64,000 nucleotides of DNA from Erpobdella octoculata. Its lineage: Eukaryota; Annelida; Clitellata; Hirudinida; Erpobdellidae. Shown here piece after piece: positions 32,582 through 45,600 of this stretch. Numbering within the stretch: the stretch's first letter is position 1; each line of letters starts with the position of its first letter. The position numbers were made by a program, and so were the translations under genes. A model generated the notes under the pieces. It had not been told where the DNA came from, ran no database searches, and saw only the letters and a program-made list of their open reading frames with translations. Location of the stretch: positions 9,981,090 through 10,045,089 of the forward strand of contig OZ022238.1 in assembly GCA_963978895.1 (NCBI GenBank), read 5' to 3'.

Positions 32582-33017
32582 TCACTTATTGTTGTGATAC
32601 CTGTTAACCGCAACTCCAAGCCCATTTTTGAAGCAAATTTGTTTATACAGTTTATACAGTGAATAGTTGTGCATAATTGGGCATAGTTGTGCAATTTTTA
32701 CAATAGGCTCCATTACTTTACAAACCACCGATGTAAGTGAGATGAGTCTGTAGTTATCTATGTCTGACCTATTATCTTGTTTGAATATAGGTGCAACATC
32801 TGCTAACTTCCAATCGACTGGGACTTCTCCATGGTGGAAAAACATTTGGAACAGCATAGGCAGTGGCACAGTCAAAACACCTGAACATGATTTTAAGACC
32901 ATCGGCGGCAATTTGTCCGGCCCCGCTTGGTGATTTCTCGGGTTTCGGATATCTCAGCTTGTGACCAACTAGACTAGAAGTCAGCACTACATTAAATTGC
33001 AAATCTTTTCTTGCCAT
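32582..33017 (-). pseudogene. Non-LTR retrotransposon reverse transcriptase fragment
   Basis: Two overlapping minus-strand frames, offset by a frameshift near 32,900, contain pieces of an RT fingers region: PPMVLKSC, then GEVPVDWKLADVAPIFK, then DNYRLISLTSVVCKVME. This pattern (P..WK.A.V.PI.K, then NYR.ISL.S...K..E) is typical of jockey/CR1-like elements. The YxDD palm motif, endonuclease and ends are absent, so it is dead. Confidence 0.75.
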
Positions 33018-33028
33018 GTGGCCATGGT

Positions 33029-33150
33029 CAGCTTCTTAGCTAGTCAAAAAAAGTTGGTTAAATTTTACTTGCAAGATTTGCGTACAGAGAAAAACACACA
33101 CAGACAAACAAACAGACAGAGATTGTAACCTAAATTAAAGTTTGTAATAA
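33029..33150 (+). repeat. Dispersed repeat family D, partial copy
   Basis: Shares CTTGCAAGATTTGCGTACAG and GATTGTAACCTAAAT-AAAG with 4,513-4,628 and 52,921-53,045. Confidence 0.75.
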
Positions 33151-33800
33151 AACAACGAGAGAAAAATTAGAAAAACCGGGCCACACCGGGTAACTCAGTT
33201 AGTCAATTCATAAGAGCATCGTCAATGAGATTAAACTTGTGGTCATTTGGTTCAAAGCCATCTTCTTTCAACGCTTTTCAAAGACAGGCAACATGCTGTG
33301 ACTTTTTCTTTTTTTCTCTTTTTTCACGTCCCGTTTTCTCCGTGCGCGCTTCAACTCAGACTACAACAGATTTATCAACGCTTCTAAAACCGTTTTTTAA
33401 ATGTTCCACTTCTGAAATCAATGCTATGATATTTAATCTGGAAGCTCTACAAAAAATTTTGGGTTAAAGTTAAATTAGAATACATTGAGTTAATAGTCTA
33501 GCTAGCAATGCTAAAAAATCGCAGTTCTAAGCTATTCAGGCTTCCTACTAATAACCAACAAGTTTCGACTTTATTTTTTTTTTTATAAAATTAGCATCTA
33601 CTCTAGAATTCTGGGACATGACAGAGAAAAAACCCACAGAGTTCCGAGTAGGTGGGCACTGATAGATATGTCGGAATTGCAATGACTAGCTGCAACGAAT
33701 GTAGAATAGATATCGTAATGAAAACGGGAAAGCCACCGTATACGTTGCCATTGGCAACCAGAGCCCGTCGGCGGCGGTGATGACGATGCCGGATCAATAT

Positions 33801-34000
33801 NNNNNNNNNNNNNNNNNNNNNNNNNNNNNNNNNNNNNNNNNNNNNNNNNNNNNNNNNNNNNNNNNNNNNNNNNNNNNNNNNNNNNNNNNNNNNNNNNNNN
33901 NNNNNNNNNNNNNNNNNNNNNNNNNNNNNNNNNNNNNNNNNNNNNNNNNNNNNNNNNNNNNNNNNNNNNNNNNNNNNNNNNNNNNNNNNNNNNNNNNNNN
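33801..34000. other. Assembly gap (200 N)
   Basis: Exactly 200 unknown bases, probably a placeholder of arbitrary length. Sequence on either side may not be adjacent. Open frames drawn across it are meaningless. Confidence 0.99.
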
Positions 34001-34054
34001 CTAGAAACCTAATTATCAAGAATTGGTATATCTCTATTTCACGAATATATATTA

Positions 34055-36364
34055 CTAGCGGACCCGGCGAACTTCGTTTCACCTTAAAGAGTGTATTTTT
34101 TAAGCAATAAAGAACAATAATAACAAATATATATATATATATATATCAGTTTAAAAGAAAACAAAATAAAAAAACGTTCACTTTAATAGTTTATTAGAAA
34201 AACATTGGTTGAACTCGGGTCGATTCTCTTTAATCCAGCACTTTATGATACACTATGTTTTTTGTTTTATTATCGGGCGAAAAAACAAATAAATCTGATG
34301 GTCTGCCGACACGTGAACACGCCACATACAATTGACCACGAGAAAAACATGCATTATCCAAGTTCAGACCACAAACACTCAAAGATTGGCCTTGTGATTT
34401 GTTAATCGTCATAGCAAATGCTAGGCGAATCGGAAATTGAATTCTTTTAAAACCGCACTGCCTTGCTTCCGACGTTGAAATTTCTTTGATGAAGCGTTCC
34501 AAGTGTAATAACGTGGCATCTCCGAGTAAAGCAACGTTTGTGCAAATGGATCGCTTTGGCAAATCGCAAAAAAACTCGTTAATGTTGTTGCTGGGTGTTT
34601 CAGCACGTTGAATAATATTCGACGCGTTAAAATAAACTCGTTGACCATTCTCCAGATGCACAGCCAAATGGACAACAGTGGGATGACGTTCGTGAAAAGA
34701 GAATGAGAATATACGCCAAATTGCCTCATTGCAGTTTACATATCTACCAATTTGATAGCGTCTAATCTCGTCATTATCTGAGCTTTGAATGCCAAAAACT
34801 GCCATATCGCTGCCTTTCGTTACATATTTGCAGATGTACTTAATTGACTTTACAGAATTGCAATACTCAACATTGCAATGTGTCTTGAATGTTTTGGAAA
34901 GAAGTGGCGAATATGGAACAATCCAACTGTTGTCAACCACGAAATCGTTTCCTTTCACTTTCTTTGTGACAGTTCGACCATTATCATCGGGTGATCGACG
35001 TCGATATAATGGATAGCCATCAGTGCCAGTGATGGTCTCTGTAGTAAATTTTAGTGGAGGACGTTTGGAACACTTGCCATCGACCATGCACGGTGATTGG
35101 CGGTTGATGGCGACACACGGTCCATGAATCATATTCATAACTACAACATCATGTAGATCTGGATCGATTTCGGGATCAGCAATCTCGGCATTTACGATAT
35201 CATCTATTTGGTCAGGTCTAATTTTTTCAACTAACCAAATGAGAATGTGTGCATGAGGCAAGTCTCGTTTTTGCCATACAGCATCGAGTATCACCAAAAA
35301 CGTGTTGCTTCACAATGTAGTTCATCAGCGACCGAATTTTTTGTTTGAAGACACGTGCGGTGATGTCGTGCCGATCACTTGATGTTTGTCCGGGAAGCAG
35401 CATTTGAACAATTTCAATCCACTTTGGATTACAGGTGAAGGTAATGAATAGATCTGGCCGACCGTAATGACGAACATATGTCATTGCATCATGCGCATAT
35501 TCATGCATATGACGCGGACTACCAATATAAGTAGCCGGTAGAATAGTTAATCGACCAATGTTAGCTGCATCTCCTTCGGTGCTCTTGTCTTCGAGAAGCA
35601 CGAAGCCGGGCCATACTAACGCGGCGCCTTTCTCGCGCTAATTCCAGTTCTTCCGCGGTGGATTGGTTAACCGATGCCTAATTGCCTGACGGCTATTTTG
35701 GGAAAGATTAGATCTTCTGGGCCGCACATTGTTATTAATAATGTTTTTGTTAAAAGTAATAAAACTTTAAAACTCGCAAATTAATTCAAACGAACGAAAA
35801 TATAATATTGACAGAACAGCATTGACACTTTGTTAATGCCAAATGGAAAACGGAAAATGCGAAACTAAAAATCATATATCTATGCTAAAAATATCTTTTA
35901 TATTTTTATGGCCCATAAACAATTAGTTTATTTTATATTTTAATTGAAAAAGATATTTACTTAATTTTTTCTGTGAGATTTTCAATTGTAAACAATGAAA
36001 TAGTCAGAAAATTTAATAACATGCATTTGCGCATAAATGACATGTCGCGGAAAATTAAACATCTGTATATCTCGATAACTCAAGCTCCAAATTGAAAATT
36101 TATTTTGTCCGTAAGACCAAATAGAGGGTGCTCTACAACTTTGCCATTGGAAGTTTTTTTCTAGGACGCACTGTTAAGGCTGTATAGCTACCGGGGTACA
36201 TACTGCGGTCCCCATGGGCCACTCCATGATTCAATGTCAATTTTTTTAGTTATTCTGTTAATAGGAGTTGAGAGAAATCCAAAAATTAAAAATCTCTCAA
36301 ATCGGTCCAGCCGTTCTTGAGTTATAAGTGTCGTAACACAAACCCGACTTCCTTTTATATATAT

Positions 36365-36367
<3 letters not shown>
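34055..36367 (-). mobile_element. Helitron, internally deleted, both termini visible
   Basis: Read on the minus strand it starts A/TCTATATATATAAAAGG at 36,367 and ends CCGGGTCCGCTAG/T at 34,055. These are the TC start, CTAG (CTRR-type) end and A/T insertion site of Helitrons. A CGAAGTTCG palindrome lies about 11 bases before the 3' end, as the terminal hairpin should. It encodes a damaged Rep-helicase (34,230-35,601). At about 2.3 kb it is much smaller than an autonomous Helitron. Confidence 0.75.
34230..35601 (-). pseudogene. Helitron Rep-helicase, N-truncated, frameshifted and internally deleted
   Basis: Two frames joined by a frameshift near 35,285. The first holds GRLTILPATYIGSPRHMHE and YGRPDLFITFTCNPKW. 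The second begins at the HUH motif LPHAHILIWL and has the two-tyrosine YICKYVTKG motif of the Rep nuclease. At roughly 34,570-34,600 the Rep part is fused directly to the end of the Pif1-like helicase (MTINKSQGQSLSVCGLNL, then GQLYVACSRVGRPSDLFVF). Walker A/B and most helicase motifs are missing. The fused frame itself is open for 355 codons, but a rolling-circle transposase lacking a working helicase should not move on its own. Confidence 0.85.
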
Positions 36368-36412
<45 letters not shown>

Positions 36413-36697
36413 TATATCTATATATATATAAAAATGAATGTTTGTATATATGTATATATTCATGTCCTTTATGCATTGCTACACCATTCATCCGATCGTA
36501 ATGAAATTTTCACACAACTTTGAGAGTCAAAGGGAATCAAATATAGAGAAAAATTTTTTGAAATCCGTCACAAAATGAGCGGAGCAGAGCGGGTGAGCGA
36601 GCGGGAACTATATATATATATGTTTGTGCGTATGTATGTGTGTATGTATGTATGTGTATGTGCATGTATGTGTGTCTGTGTGTGTGTTTATGTATGT

Positions 36698-37612
<915 letters not shown>

Positions 37613-37639
37613 ATACTAATTTATACACCTGTAACACTT

Positions 37640-37973
37640 ACAGTTGTTGTGTAACAATTATACTAAAAAAAATTCTATTTTCACCCCACATTTGCGGTCC
37701 CAGAAACCAAATTTTAGAAAATTGGTGAAACTCGTATCCACCTATTTTTTAAGAAGAATCTAGATACCAAATTTCAAAACCTCATTTTTGGTTTTTGTGA
37801 TATGCATTTTTTTAAGAAAAAAGTTTTTCTTCCTGGTTTATTTTCTCAAGAGCAAAATTTTCAAAGACCCTTTTTAGTGGGTGCTTACGCTATAAACGTA
37901 ATATAAGTTCCAAATTTCACGTTCCTGGAATGAGGCATTTTAGCTCGGCGTTATCAGTCAGTCAGGACATGTT

Positions 37974-38032
<59 letters not shown>

Positions 38033-38757
38033 AACTGTCCGTAAGTATGTCCTTTATGCATTGCTACACCATTCATCCGATCGTAATGAAATTTTTACAC
38101 AACCTTGAGAGTCAAGGGGAATCAAATATAGAGAAAATTTTTTGAAATCCGTCACAAAATGAGCGGAGCGGGAACTATATATATATAATCGCTGATTTTA
38201 CGTTAAGTTTCCCATTGATAGACGTTAAAGGACTTGGAATAACTATTAGGGACATTATTATTAATAGATCAAAAAAGGTATAAATAGCCTTAACAAAGCT
38301 TCATTTATTATTTTCCAATAAAACTGCAAAACCATTCTATTGAGCCCGGTATACGATTTGGTGATATCGTAACAATATATATATATATAAAACTTAAAAG
38401 CTACACAATTTCATAAAACTTTTTTCCTAATAAAAACCTTAATGGCCTGTCAGCACAGTGGCTCTCCCCTGTTGCCTATGGGTGTGTGCTAGCATTTAGA
38501 TTACGTACTGATATAAAGAGAGCACAGTGTGCTAGAGTGCAGATTTCAAACTAAGATTTGACAGACATTTAATGTTATGTTGAGGACACGTGGTGTTTGA
38601 TCTTAATCTTCAATGCATTTTCAAAAGAATTCAACAAACACATTAGGGTGGCTTTAAATGGCTGTAATACCTGACTTAATCCTATGTTTCGAGTTTAGAT
38701 GTTTAGAAAACAATTTCAAATGAGAAAAACACAACAAAAAACAATGATTTATTAACA
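37640..38757. other. Intergenic, TA run and duplicated element end
   Basis: Holds (TA)n at 37,976-38,029. Bases 38,045-38,180 closely resemble 36,460-36,610 (CCTTTATGCATTGCTACACC, ATCCGATCGTAATGAAATTT, GTCACAAAATGAGCGGAGC), a duplicated element end next to TA. No gene. Confidence 0.6.
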
Positions 38758-41700
38758 CTAGTTTGAGTCCTTTTTATTTGGATTGCGCCAATTGTTGCAC
38801 CTGAATCTCTGTCCTCTTTTATTTTTCTCTTCTAACCGCTTCATACGCAGAGGTGTTTTCCTCCCTCGGCTCGTGAATTCGACGTTTATCTTTCTTGTTC
38901 CCATCAAGGATTCGTGCATTTTTAAACCGATCTGTTTGCATTTCATAGAGAAATTTTAAATAACCATTATAGCTGCTACTGAGTGCAAACAATAGACACA
39001 TAAATAACACAAAAGTTTTTGATACAAAACAAGCGATCATCTATCAGATATGCAAAATAATCCAAACTGTTAAATAGTAAACAAACAACTCATATTTACC
39101 ATATGACTGGTCCTGTTCGCAAACTCAACATAAGCACAGCCCCTTGATTCACCTGTATCTTTTTTCGTAAGTAGACGAACATCCTTAATATTGCCTGCAT
39201 AATAAATTTAATTGTTGCAAATTATTCAAAGTAACCTTATGGTCACTGCAAGTGTATACCAATAGGTACTATATGCAGATAATTTGCTATTTTCTAGATC
39301 AGCAAAATTAAGTTTACAGATACATCTCTCGTTACATAAGTAATATTTTCTGCAAACTTGATTTAAATTTTATTATTTCTTATGCAAGTCCAATCAGACT
39401 TAACAAAGCAGAGTCACTGACATATTTATGTAACTAATCTTATCATTTATTTCAAAAGTTATGTGACTGCCATCATTTGTGAATATTACCAGTCACAGAT
39501 AACCAAATGGTAAAAGACTTAAATTCAGATCTTTCAAACATTTAGCTAGCCGACAAATAAAGGTTTTGACATGAATTTCATCAAGGGTGGCATGATTAGG
39601 AGGACCAATAAAAACTTTGCTTGCATAAACAAGACTTGAATCTATAACATCCCAAACAATTACATTTGCCTCTGCATGTAAAGCAAACAAAAAACATTAT
39701 TTAATTTATTATAAAAAGTCTTCAGTACAAAAACAAACCCGCTTCCATAAAATGATTCTTCACATCTTCAGCGGTGGCCTCAAACGGCAAATTTCCAACA
39801 AAAACTATAAATGCTTTTTCCTTCTTTGTCTTCTTCCCTCCATCGCTAGCATTCTTAACTTTTCCAGCCTCTTCAGAAGTTACATCTAGTTTAGCTTTCT
39901 TGCTGGGTGGCTGATCAGTTTTCTTTTCTTCAGGAGCAGCTGGTCTTTCTGAAGAACAAAAACCTCAAATTATTCTCATAATTTAACCTAAACTAGTGTT
40001 TTTAATAAATAAGTAAGTCACATGTCTGGGTCAAAGCCATAATGAATATTTACAGAAACCTACAGCTGCTTCAGATGACTCATCAACCAAAGTGATCTCA
40101 TAAAATATATAATATATGGATAATTCTATTACTCAATGAACATTTATTTTTATTTTCTTTCTTTTTTGCATTCAGTTTTGAATACTTTTGAACGTTTGCT
40201 TAACCTTTTTTTATCTTTTTATGTTCTCCACACGGTATTAGTGATCTACGGGTCTTATAAAAATTGAAATAGATAAAAAATCAACTCGGAATGCTACACT
40301 TAGCTACTAAGCTTTTAGTTGTAAAAAAAGTAATTAGAAATACTTATTAATAAAAAAGTTATATGATTACAAAAGTTATACAATTCATAGTGAACGCCTA
40401 GGACGCCTTAGGTCTAGAATCTAGAACTTCGCTACGACCGCATCAAATTCTAAAAAGTGCGTTTATGCAAAAGCGATTATCTAAATTCTTCATCGGCCTA
40501 GAGAGTTGAAATTTTCAGACATGATAGTTCAATATGTAATCTTTAATATAGCGAAAAAATGAAAACGACTGGAGTATTCATAACAAAGATAAATGCTCTC
40601 GAAAAACCACTTACTTTGAATGAATTTTCAAAGATTATGACTTGAAATTTAGGCTATTTATAAGCTTCATCAAAGGGAAGATTATATTACAAGTTCAACG
40701 ATGTAACCATTTCTAAAATTGACCCAGTAAATCTGGAGATATTCAGGTTCTTGTGAACCCACTTTGAACTGTCCATTTTATTACGTTGGTCAATTTATTG
40801 GACATAGATAGGTCGGCTTGATTCGCCTGCGCGTCTCAGCTGTGTGACTCCCTATATTAAGGCTTATAATTTAAACTTTGCTATAGGTAGGAGTTTTCTA
40901 AATATTATTTTTAATATTCATATTTGATACATTATAGAATGAATTAGATCCCGCTCATTCTGTCAGAGTAAAAATTAACCAAATATTACTTGCTGTGTTT
41001 TCGCCCTCGTTTGAGCGAACTGACCACCATTCCAATCTTCTTTTTTCCCTTTCACTCAAAGACTTCTTTTTAGTAGTACTTTTGGGCGTTTTGGGTTTAC
41101 CTCGTTTTTTCTACAAAAGTTAATTTTAGAGGTGAATGAAGTTAGCAACGAAGCGGGGAACGATGTCTATTTTCACTCCAAATCGCCACAAATTAATTGA
41201 ATAAAAAATAAACTAAAATTGTCCGCCTTTTCAAACAAATGTTTTCTTTTAGAGAAATATCAGCTTGATTAAACAGTGCAAAAACTATTTTGAAATATTT
41301 ATTGACACTTTGTGAAAAATGCTTTCCACGACTTGACCTTACAAATATGTTACCGACACAGCCAATCAGAAACAAATTAATCAAAAAATAAATAAAATTA
41401 TCCGCTCCTTCAAACAAATGTATTCTTACAGCAAATTTAACGTAGAATTCAAATATCTAATTACATTTTACACTTTCTTAGTGACAAATAATAATAAACG
41501 TCATTTACAGAAATGCTACCGCTTTCAATCGATCCGAATCGCCACAAATTAATTAAACAAAAAATAAACTAAAATTGTCCGCCCCTTCAAACAAATGTTT
41601 TCTTGTAGAGAAATATAAGCTTGATTGAACAGTGCAAAAATTATTTTAAAATATTCATTGACACTTTTTGAAAAATGCCTTCCACGACTTGACCTTACAA

Positions 41701-42005
41701 ATATGTTACCGACACAGCCAATCAGAAAAAAATTAATCAAAAAAATAATAAAATTATCCGCCTCTTTAAACAAATGTATTCTTATAGCAAATTTAACGTA
41801 GAACTCAAATATCTAATTACATTTTACACTTTCCTAGTGACAAATAATAATTGCCGAAAATCGTTGCCCGAAGCGTTGCTAACTTCCTGGAGCTAATTTT
41901 AGTCCCATTAATTCATATCTGTCTGTGTACACATCTGCATGAATTGTACTATTATTCTGTTTATTACTTATTGCGAAAAACATCGCTCACCTCGGGACCC
42001 TCCAT
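38758..42005 (-). CDS. Single-RRM basic RNA-binding protein (Nop6-like)
   Basis: Five coding exons: 41991-42005, 40990-41110, 39739-39948, 39100-39194, 38758-38931. Together 615 nt, 204 residues, phases 0,1,2,0 consistent. It starts MEGPE on a 15-nt exon (GAG/GTGAGC), then a Lys-rich tail (KKRGKPKTPKSTTKKK) and a spacer. One RRM follows: RNP2 FIVFVGNLPF, then LLTKKDTGESRG, RNP1 SRGCAYVEF and GTRKINVEFT. It ends in a basic RMKRLEEKNKRGQRFR segment and stop TAG at 38,758. The layout (basic tail, one RRM, basic end) resembles small nucleolar RNA-binding proteins such as yeast Nop6. Nuclear or nucleolar location is inferred from composition only; family assignment below that is uncertain. Confidence 0.85.
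41179..41850. repeat. Tandem duplication of about 356 bp in the RRM gene's first intron
   Basis: Bases 41,179-41,488 and 41,535-41,850 are near-identical (AATCGCCACAAATTAATT, TTCCACGACTTGACCTTACA, ACCGACACAGCCAATCAGAA). Each unit has an internal half-repeat: CAAATTAAT..AAAATTGTCCGCC and CAAATTAATC..AAAATTATCCGC. The paired 74-codon frames on the minus strand are shadows of the duplication. Confidence 0.9.
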
Positions 42006-42607
42006 GCTTTGTTTATTTTTGTTTATGTTTCCATCGAAATTATAACTCTATTTCACATAACATAGACTGCTAATTAAGTAGGTTTCTACGCATCACATGT
42101 AAACATAATTTTTAATCGTTAAATATTTTAGATATTTTAATTTTGTTTTGTTCAATGTTTTTATTTTTATAGTCAATTATATCAAAAAAGCCAAATAATT
42201 AAAGAATAAGTAAATGTAATGAAATGTATGCCTATAATTGTCTAAATCATGCAAATATCATTTAACTTTTTACAATTTGGGATCTCCTACATGAAAAATC
42301 ATTGAAGCATAACAGCTACTACCATCCTGGAACAATACGGAAAACAAATAACAAAATGACTACGCGCGCGATCAATAAATTGATCAAGGTAGAAGTGGCT
42401 GGAACAGTGTGTACTTTTCTCATAGGCATAAAATTTCTTACAACTACATTTTATAACTGTCGTTCTTAAAGGTAAAACTTTTAATCCTAGGGTATTTTTA
42501 TCGACATTGGAAATGTTGTTATACCATAACCTTTACCTCGCAACAAAGTTAGTTTAGTGGTTTATTGATTAAACAGCAGGTTTTATCGAAATGCAGCTAA
42601 GTGTGCC

Positions 42608-45600
42608 ATGTTATCAAACTTGAAGACCCTTTTGCCACCGTTCTCTATCATCATTATCATCATCACAACGACCGCCATCATCAGAATCTCATCATTTAGC
42701 GAAAATAGTGATTTCTACGTCAACAAATGTTTGATAACTTCGACAAATAGCAGTTGTTGTTGTTGTGAAATAACTGGAAATTTGATGCTCGTTCGTCTCG
42801 TGTGTCGAGATCTGGGAAGAATTGAAAGTCTGGTGGAAGTGAACATGACGTCTTTTCCTGTCTTTATAAATAGTTTTTCCGTCGAGGGAATGTCTTTAGT
42901 TTTAAAAATAAATTTAAATTTTATGGTCGAAAAGGTATCTGTGAGGCAAATGTTTTTACAAAATTTAGGAATAAAATATGTTGAAAGTGCAACTTTGTCG
43001 TATTCAACGTTTGCTTCAAAACTTGAAAGTTTGTACTTAGAAAACAACCGTTTGGACGAACTGAAAGCAGATTCATTCCCGAATTTGATTGGCCTTGAAT
43101 ATCTCGGTTTATCGAACAATAAGATTGGACGAGTTGACGAACGAAGTTTTGACAAATTAAAAAATCTTAAATTTCTCTTTCTTAACAACAATAAGATTTC
43201 AACAATTTCGAGTCTCACATTTTTCTACAACACATACCTGCAAGTACTTTCTCTCCATGGCAACCTTCTGACCAGCATTGATGCACATCTTTTTGCAGGT
43301 TTAGTCTCATTGACCAATCTTGATCTCAGTAATAACCGAATACGTCATGTGGAAGAACTGGCGTTTTCTTATCTGGTTAATTTAACGATACTCAAGCTTT
43401 CTGAGAATGAAATGACCATTCTACCTGAATCGCTATTTGAAGGTTTGAAATCGCTAGCAGTGCTTGATTTGTCGTCGAATTTCATTGAAGAGTTGAAACA
43501 ACAACATTTTACGAGTAACTTAAAGATGAAGAGATTATTACTGACCAACAACAACAACATGAAATATATTGAAAACAACACATTTTCAGTTCTTCCAGAA
43601 TTAATCGACCTCGATCTAGAAAGATGCAACTTCAGTGGCAAAATGTTAAGATTATTATCACCACACAAAAATTGTACAAATCGCATTGAAATGCTGAATC
43701 TCCAAAACAATCGAATTCATTCGATGGCCGACCTTCTTAGCCACGCGCCACAAAAAGCCAACAGCAATCTTTATGAATTAAATTTATCAGGAAACCTTCT
43801 TGGAGTTGAAGACGAAACTAAAAATTTCGAAATTTTCCTACAAGAACATCGTCTTCTAGAATCTTTGGATTTATCTTTCAATGTTCTAAAAATAATTCGG
43901 TATCACGAGTTTTTCAATTCTTCTAATTTGAAAATTTTGAATTTTCGACGAAACAAAATTTCAGAGATGGAAGCCCGATCTTTTGATCGCTTGAACAAAC
44001 TAGAGACCATTATTTTGCAAGACAATAATTTAAAACGAACTGCTGATTTCACGTTTGCAGAACTGCCGAATCTTTTGATGGTGGATTTGAGTTTCAACCA
44101 GATTTTCTCAATCAACAATCGATCATTTTTCAGGTGTGCACAACTGCGTGAAATCGACCTAAGAAATAATTTGTTAACAAGCGTGCCACTCTTTGAAGGC
44201 ATGGAAAATCTTCGCTCTCTTTATTTGGACTTTAACGTAATAAGATCATTGAATTCGACGGCGCTATACAACTTTTTTAACCTCACAGAACTCGGCCTTT
44301 CCAATCAGAAAAGACAAATTAACGACTTGTTTAATTTAAGCGCAGGAACGTTTGTGAATCTAAAAAGCATCAAGACTTTATATCTACAAGAAGTGTCTTT
44401 GCAGGATGTCGGTGACAATTTCAAGGCTTATCCTTCGTCATTGGTTGAACTAGAAAAGTTGAATTTAAGTGGAAATGTACTAAGGCATCTGGAAAAAGAT
44501 GTTTTTAAGATGTTAAAATGTCTTGTCGTGCTTGATCTTTCATTCAATCAAATTTCAACACTGAATGCACTCACTTTCAACGGTTTGGTGAAACTAAAAA
44601 ATTTGAATCTGAACGGAAATCTTTTAACACTCAACATCGTCGTTCTGCCTGTGTTCCTATGGCCATTGCCGGAGTTGAAAGAATTTGGCTTCAGTTACAA
44701 CATCAAGTACAATTTTAGCAATGAATCTAGCAACGTCACTTGCGACAATTTTAACAATGTTTTTGAAAACAAAACATTTTCCAAGAACTACACCATCTCA
44801 TGTTTCAACGGCGGCAACATCACGTGGTCAACACGAGTCAATTTTTTGTCGTTGAAAGCACGTGGACTGTCAAGCATTCATGAACAATTTGAAACATTTT
44901 TCAGTGAATTAGTTCAATTAGATTTGAGCTACAATAAGCTGATAGATGTAAAACTGAGTTCTAGCAATTGGCTAAAAATAGTTAAGCTTGGCTTCAACCG
45001 ACTGAAACAGCTTGACACAGAATTCTTGAAATCTTCTAAACAAAATTTGAAAGAACTAGATCTTCAAAACAACAAGTTTCTGAAATCCGAAGTATTTCAA
45101 ATCACTTACAAATTCAGGAACCTTGAAGTCCTTCGTCTATCCAACAACGACATTAACGTCGTTCCGTTTCCTGTAAATGACACTGACTACATCGACTACA
45201 ACAGCTGCTTGCAGCCGTATCAGCTGACCGAGCTGTACTTAGACGGGAACCAAATTACTTCGGCTGGCATTTCCGGTCTAAAGAGTTTCCCCATGCTGAG
45301 AATTTTGAATCTTGACAGCAACAATCTTAAGAATCTATCTTCTGGAATAATTTCAAATTTATTTTATTTAGAAAGTTTCAGTGTTTCAAATAATTTTATC
45401 AAATCTCTGGAGACAACGGTTTTTACAAATGCGCCAACATTTCTAACTTTTTTGTCATTTAGAAATAATTCGCTAGGTGTCTTGGAGTCACAAGTGTTTG
45501 AAGATTTGGTTTTATTAAATTCGCTAGATGTCTCATACAACAGACTGACCACACTGCACTTACTAGGATCAGCTGGATCAATTGAAAAATTGTACTTATC

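Noticed and set aside
33603..34082. Open frames across the N run
   Set aside because: Unknown bases cannot be translated.
34230..35601. Host PIF1 helicase
   Set aside because: The Rep nuclease motifs and terminal structures show it is Helitron-derived, and the helicase core is deleted.
39493..39690. 65-codon minus-strand frame within the RRM gene
   Set aside because: It lies in the intron between exons 39,739-39,948 and 39,100-39,194, which join in frame without it to make a complete RRM.
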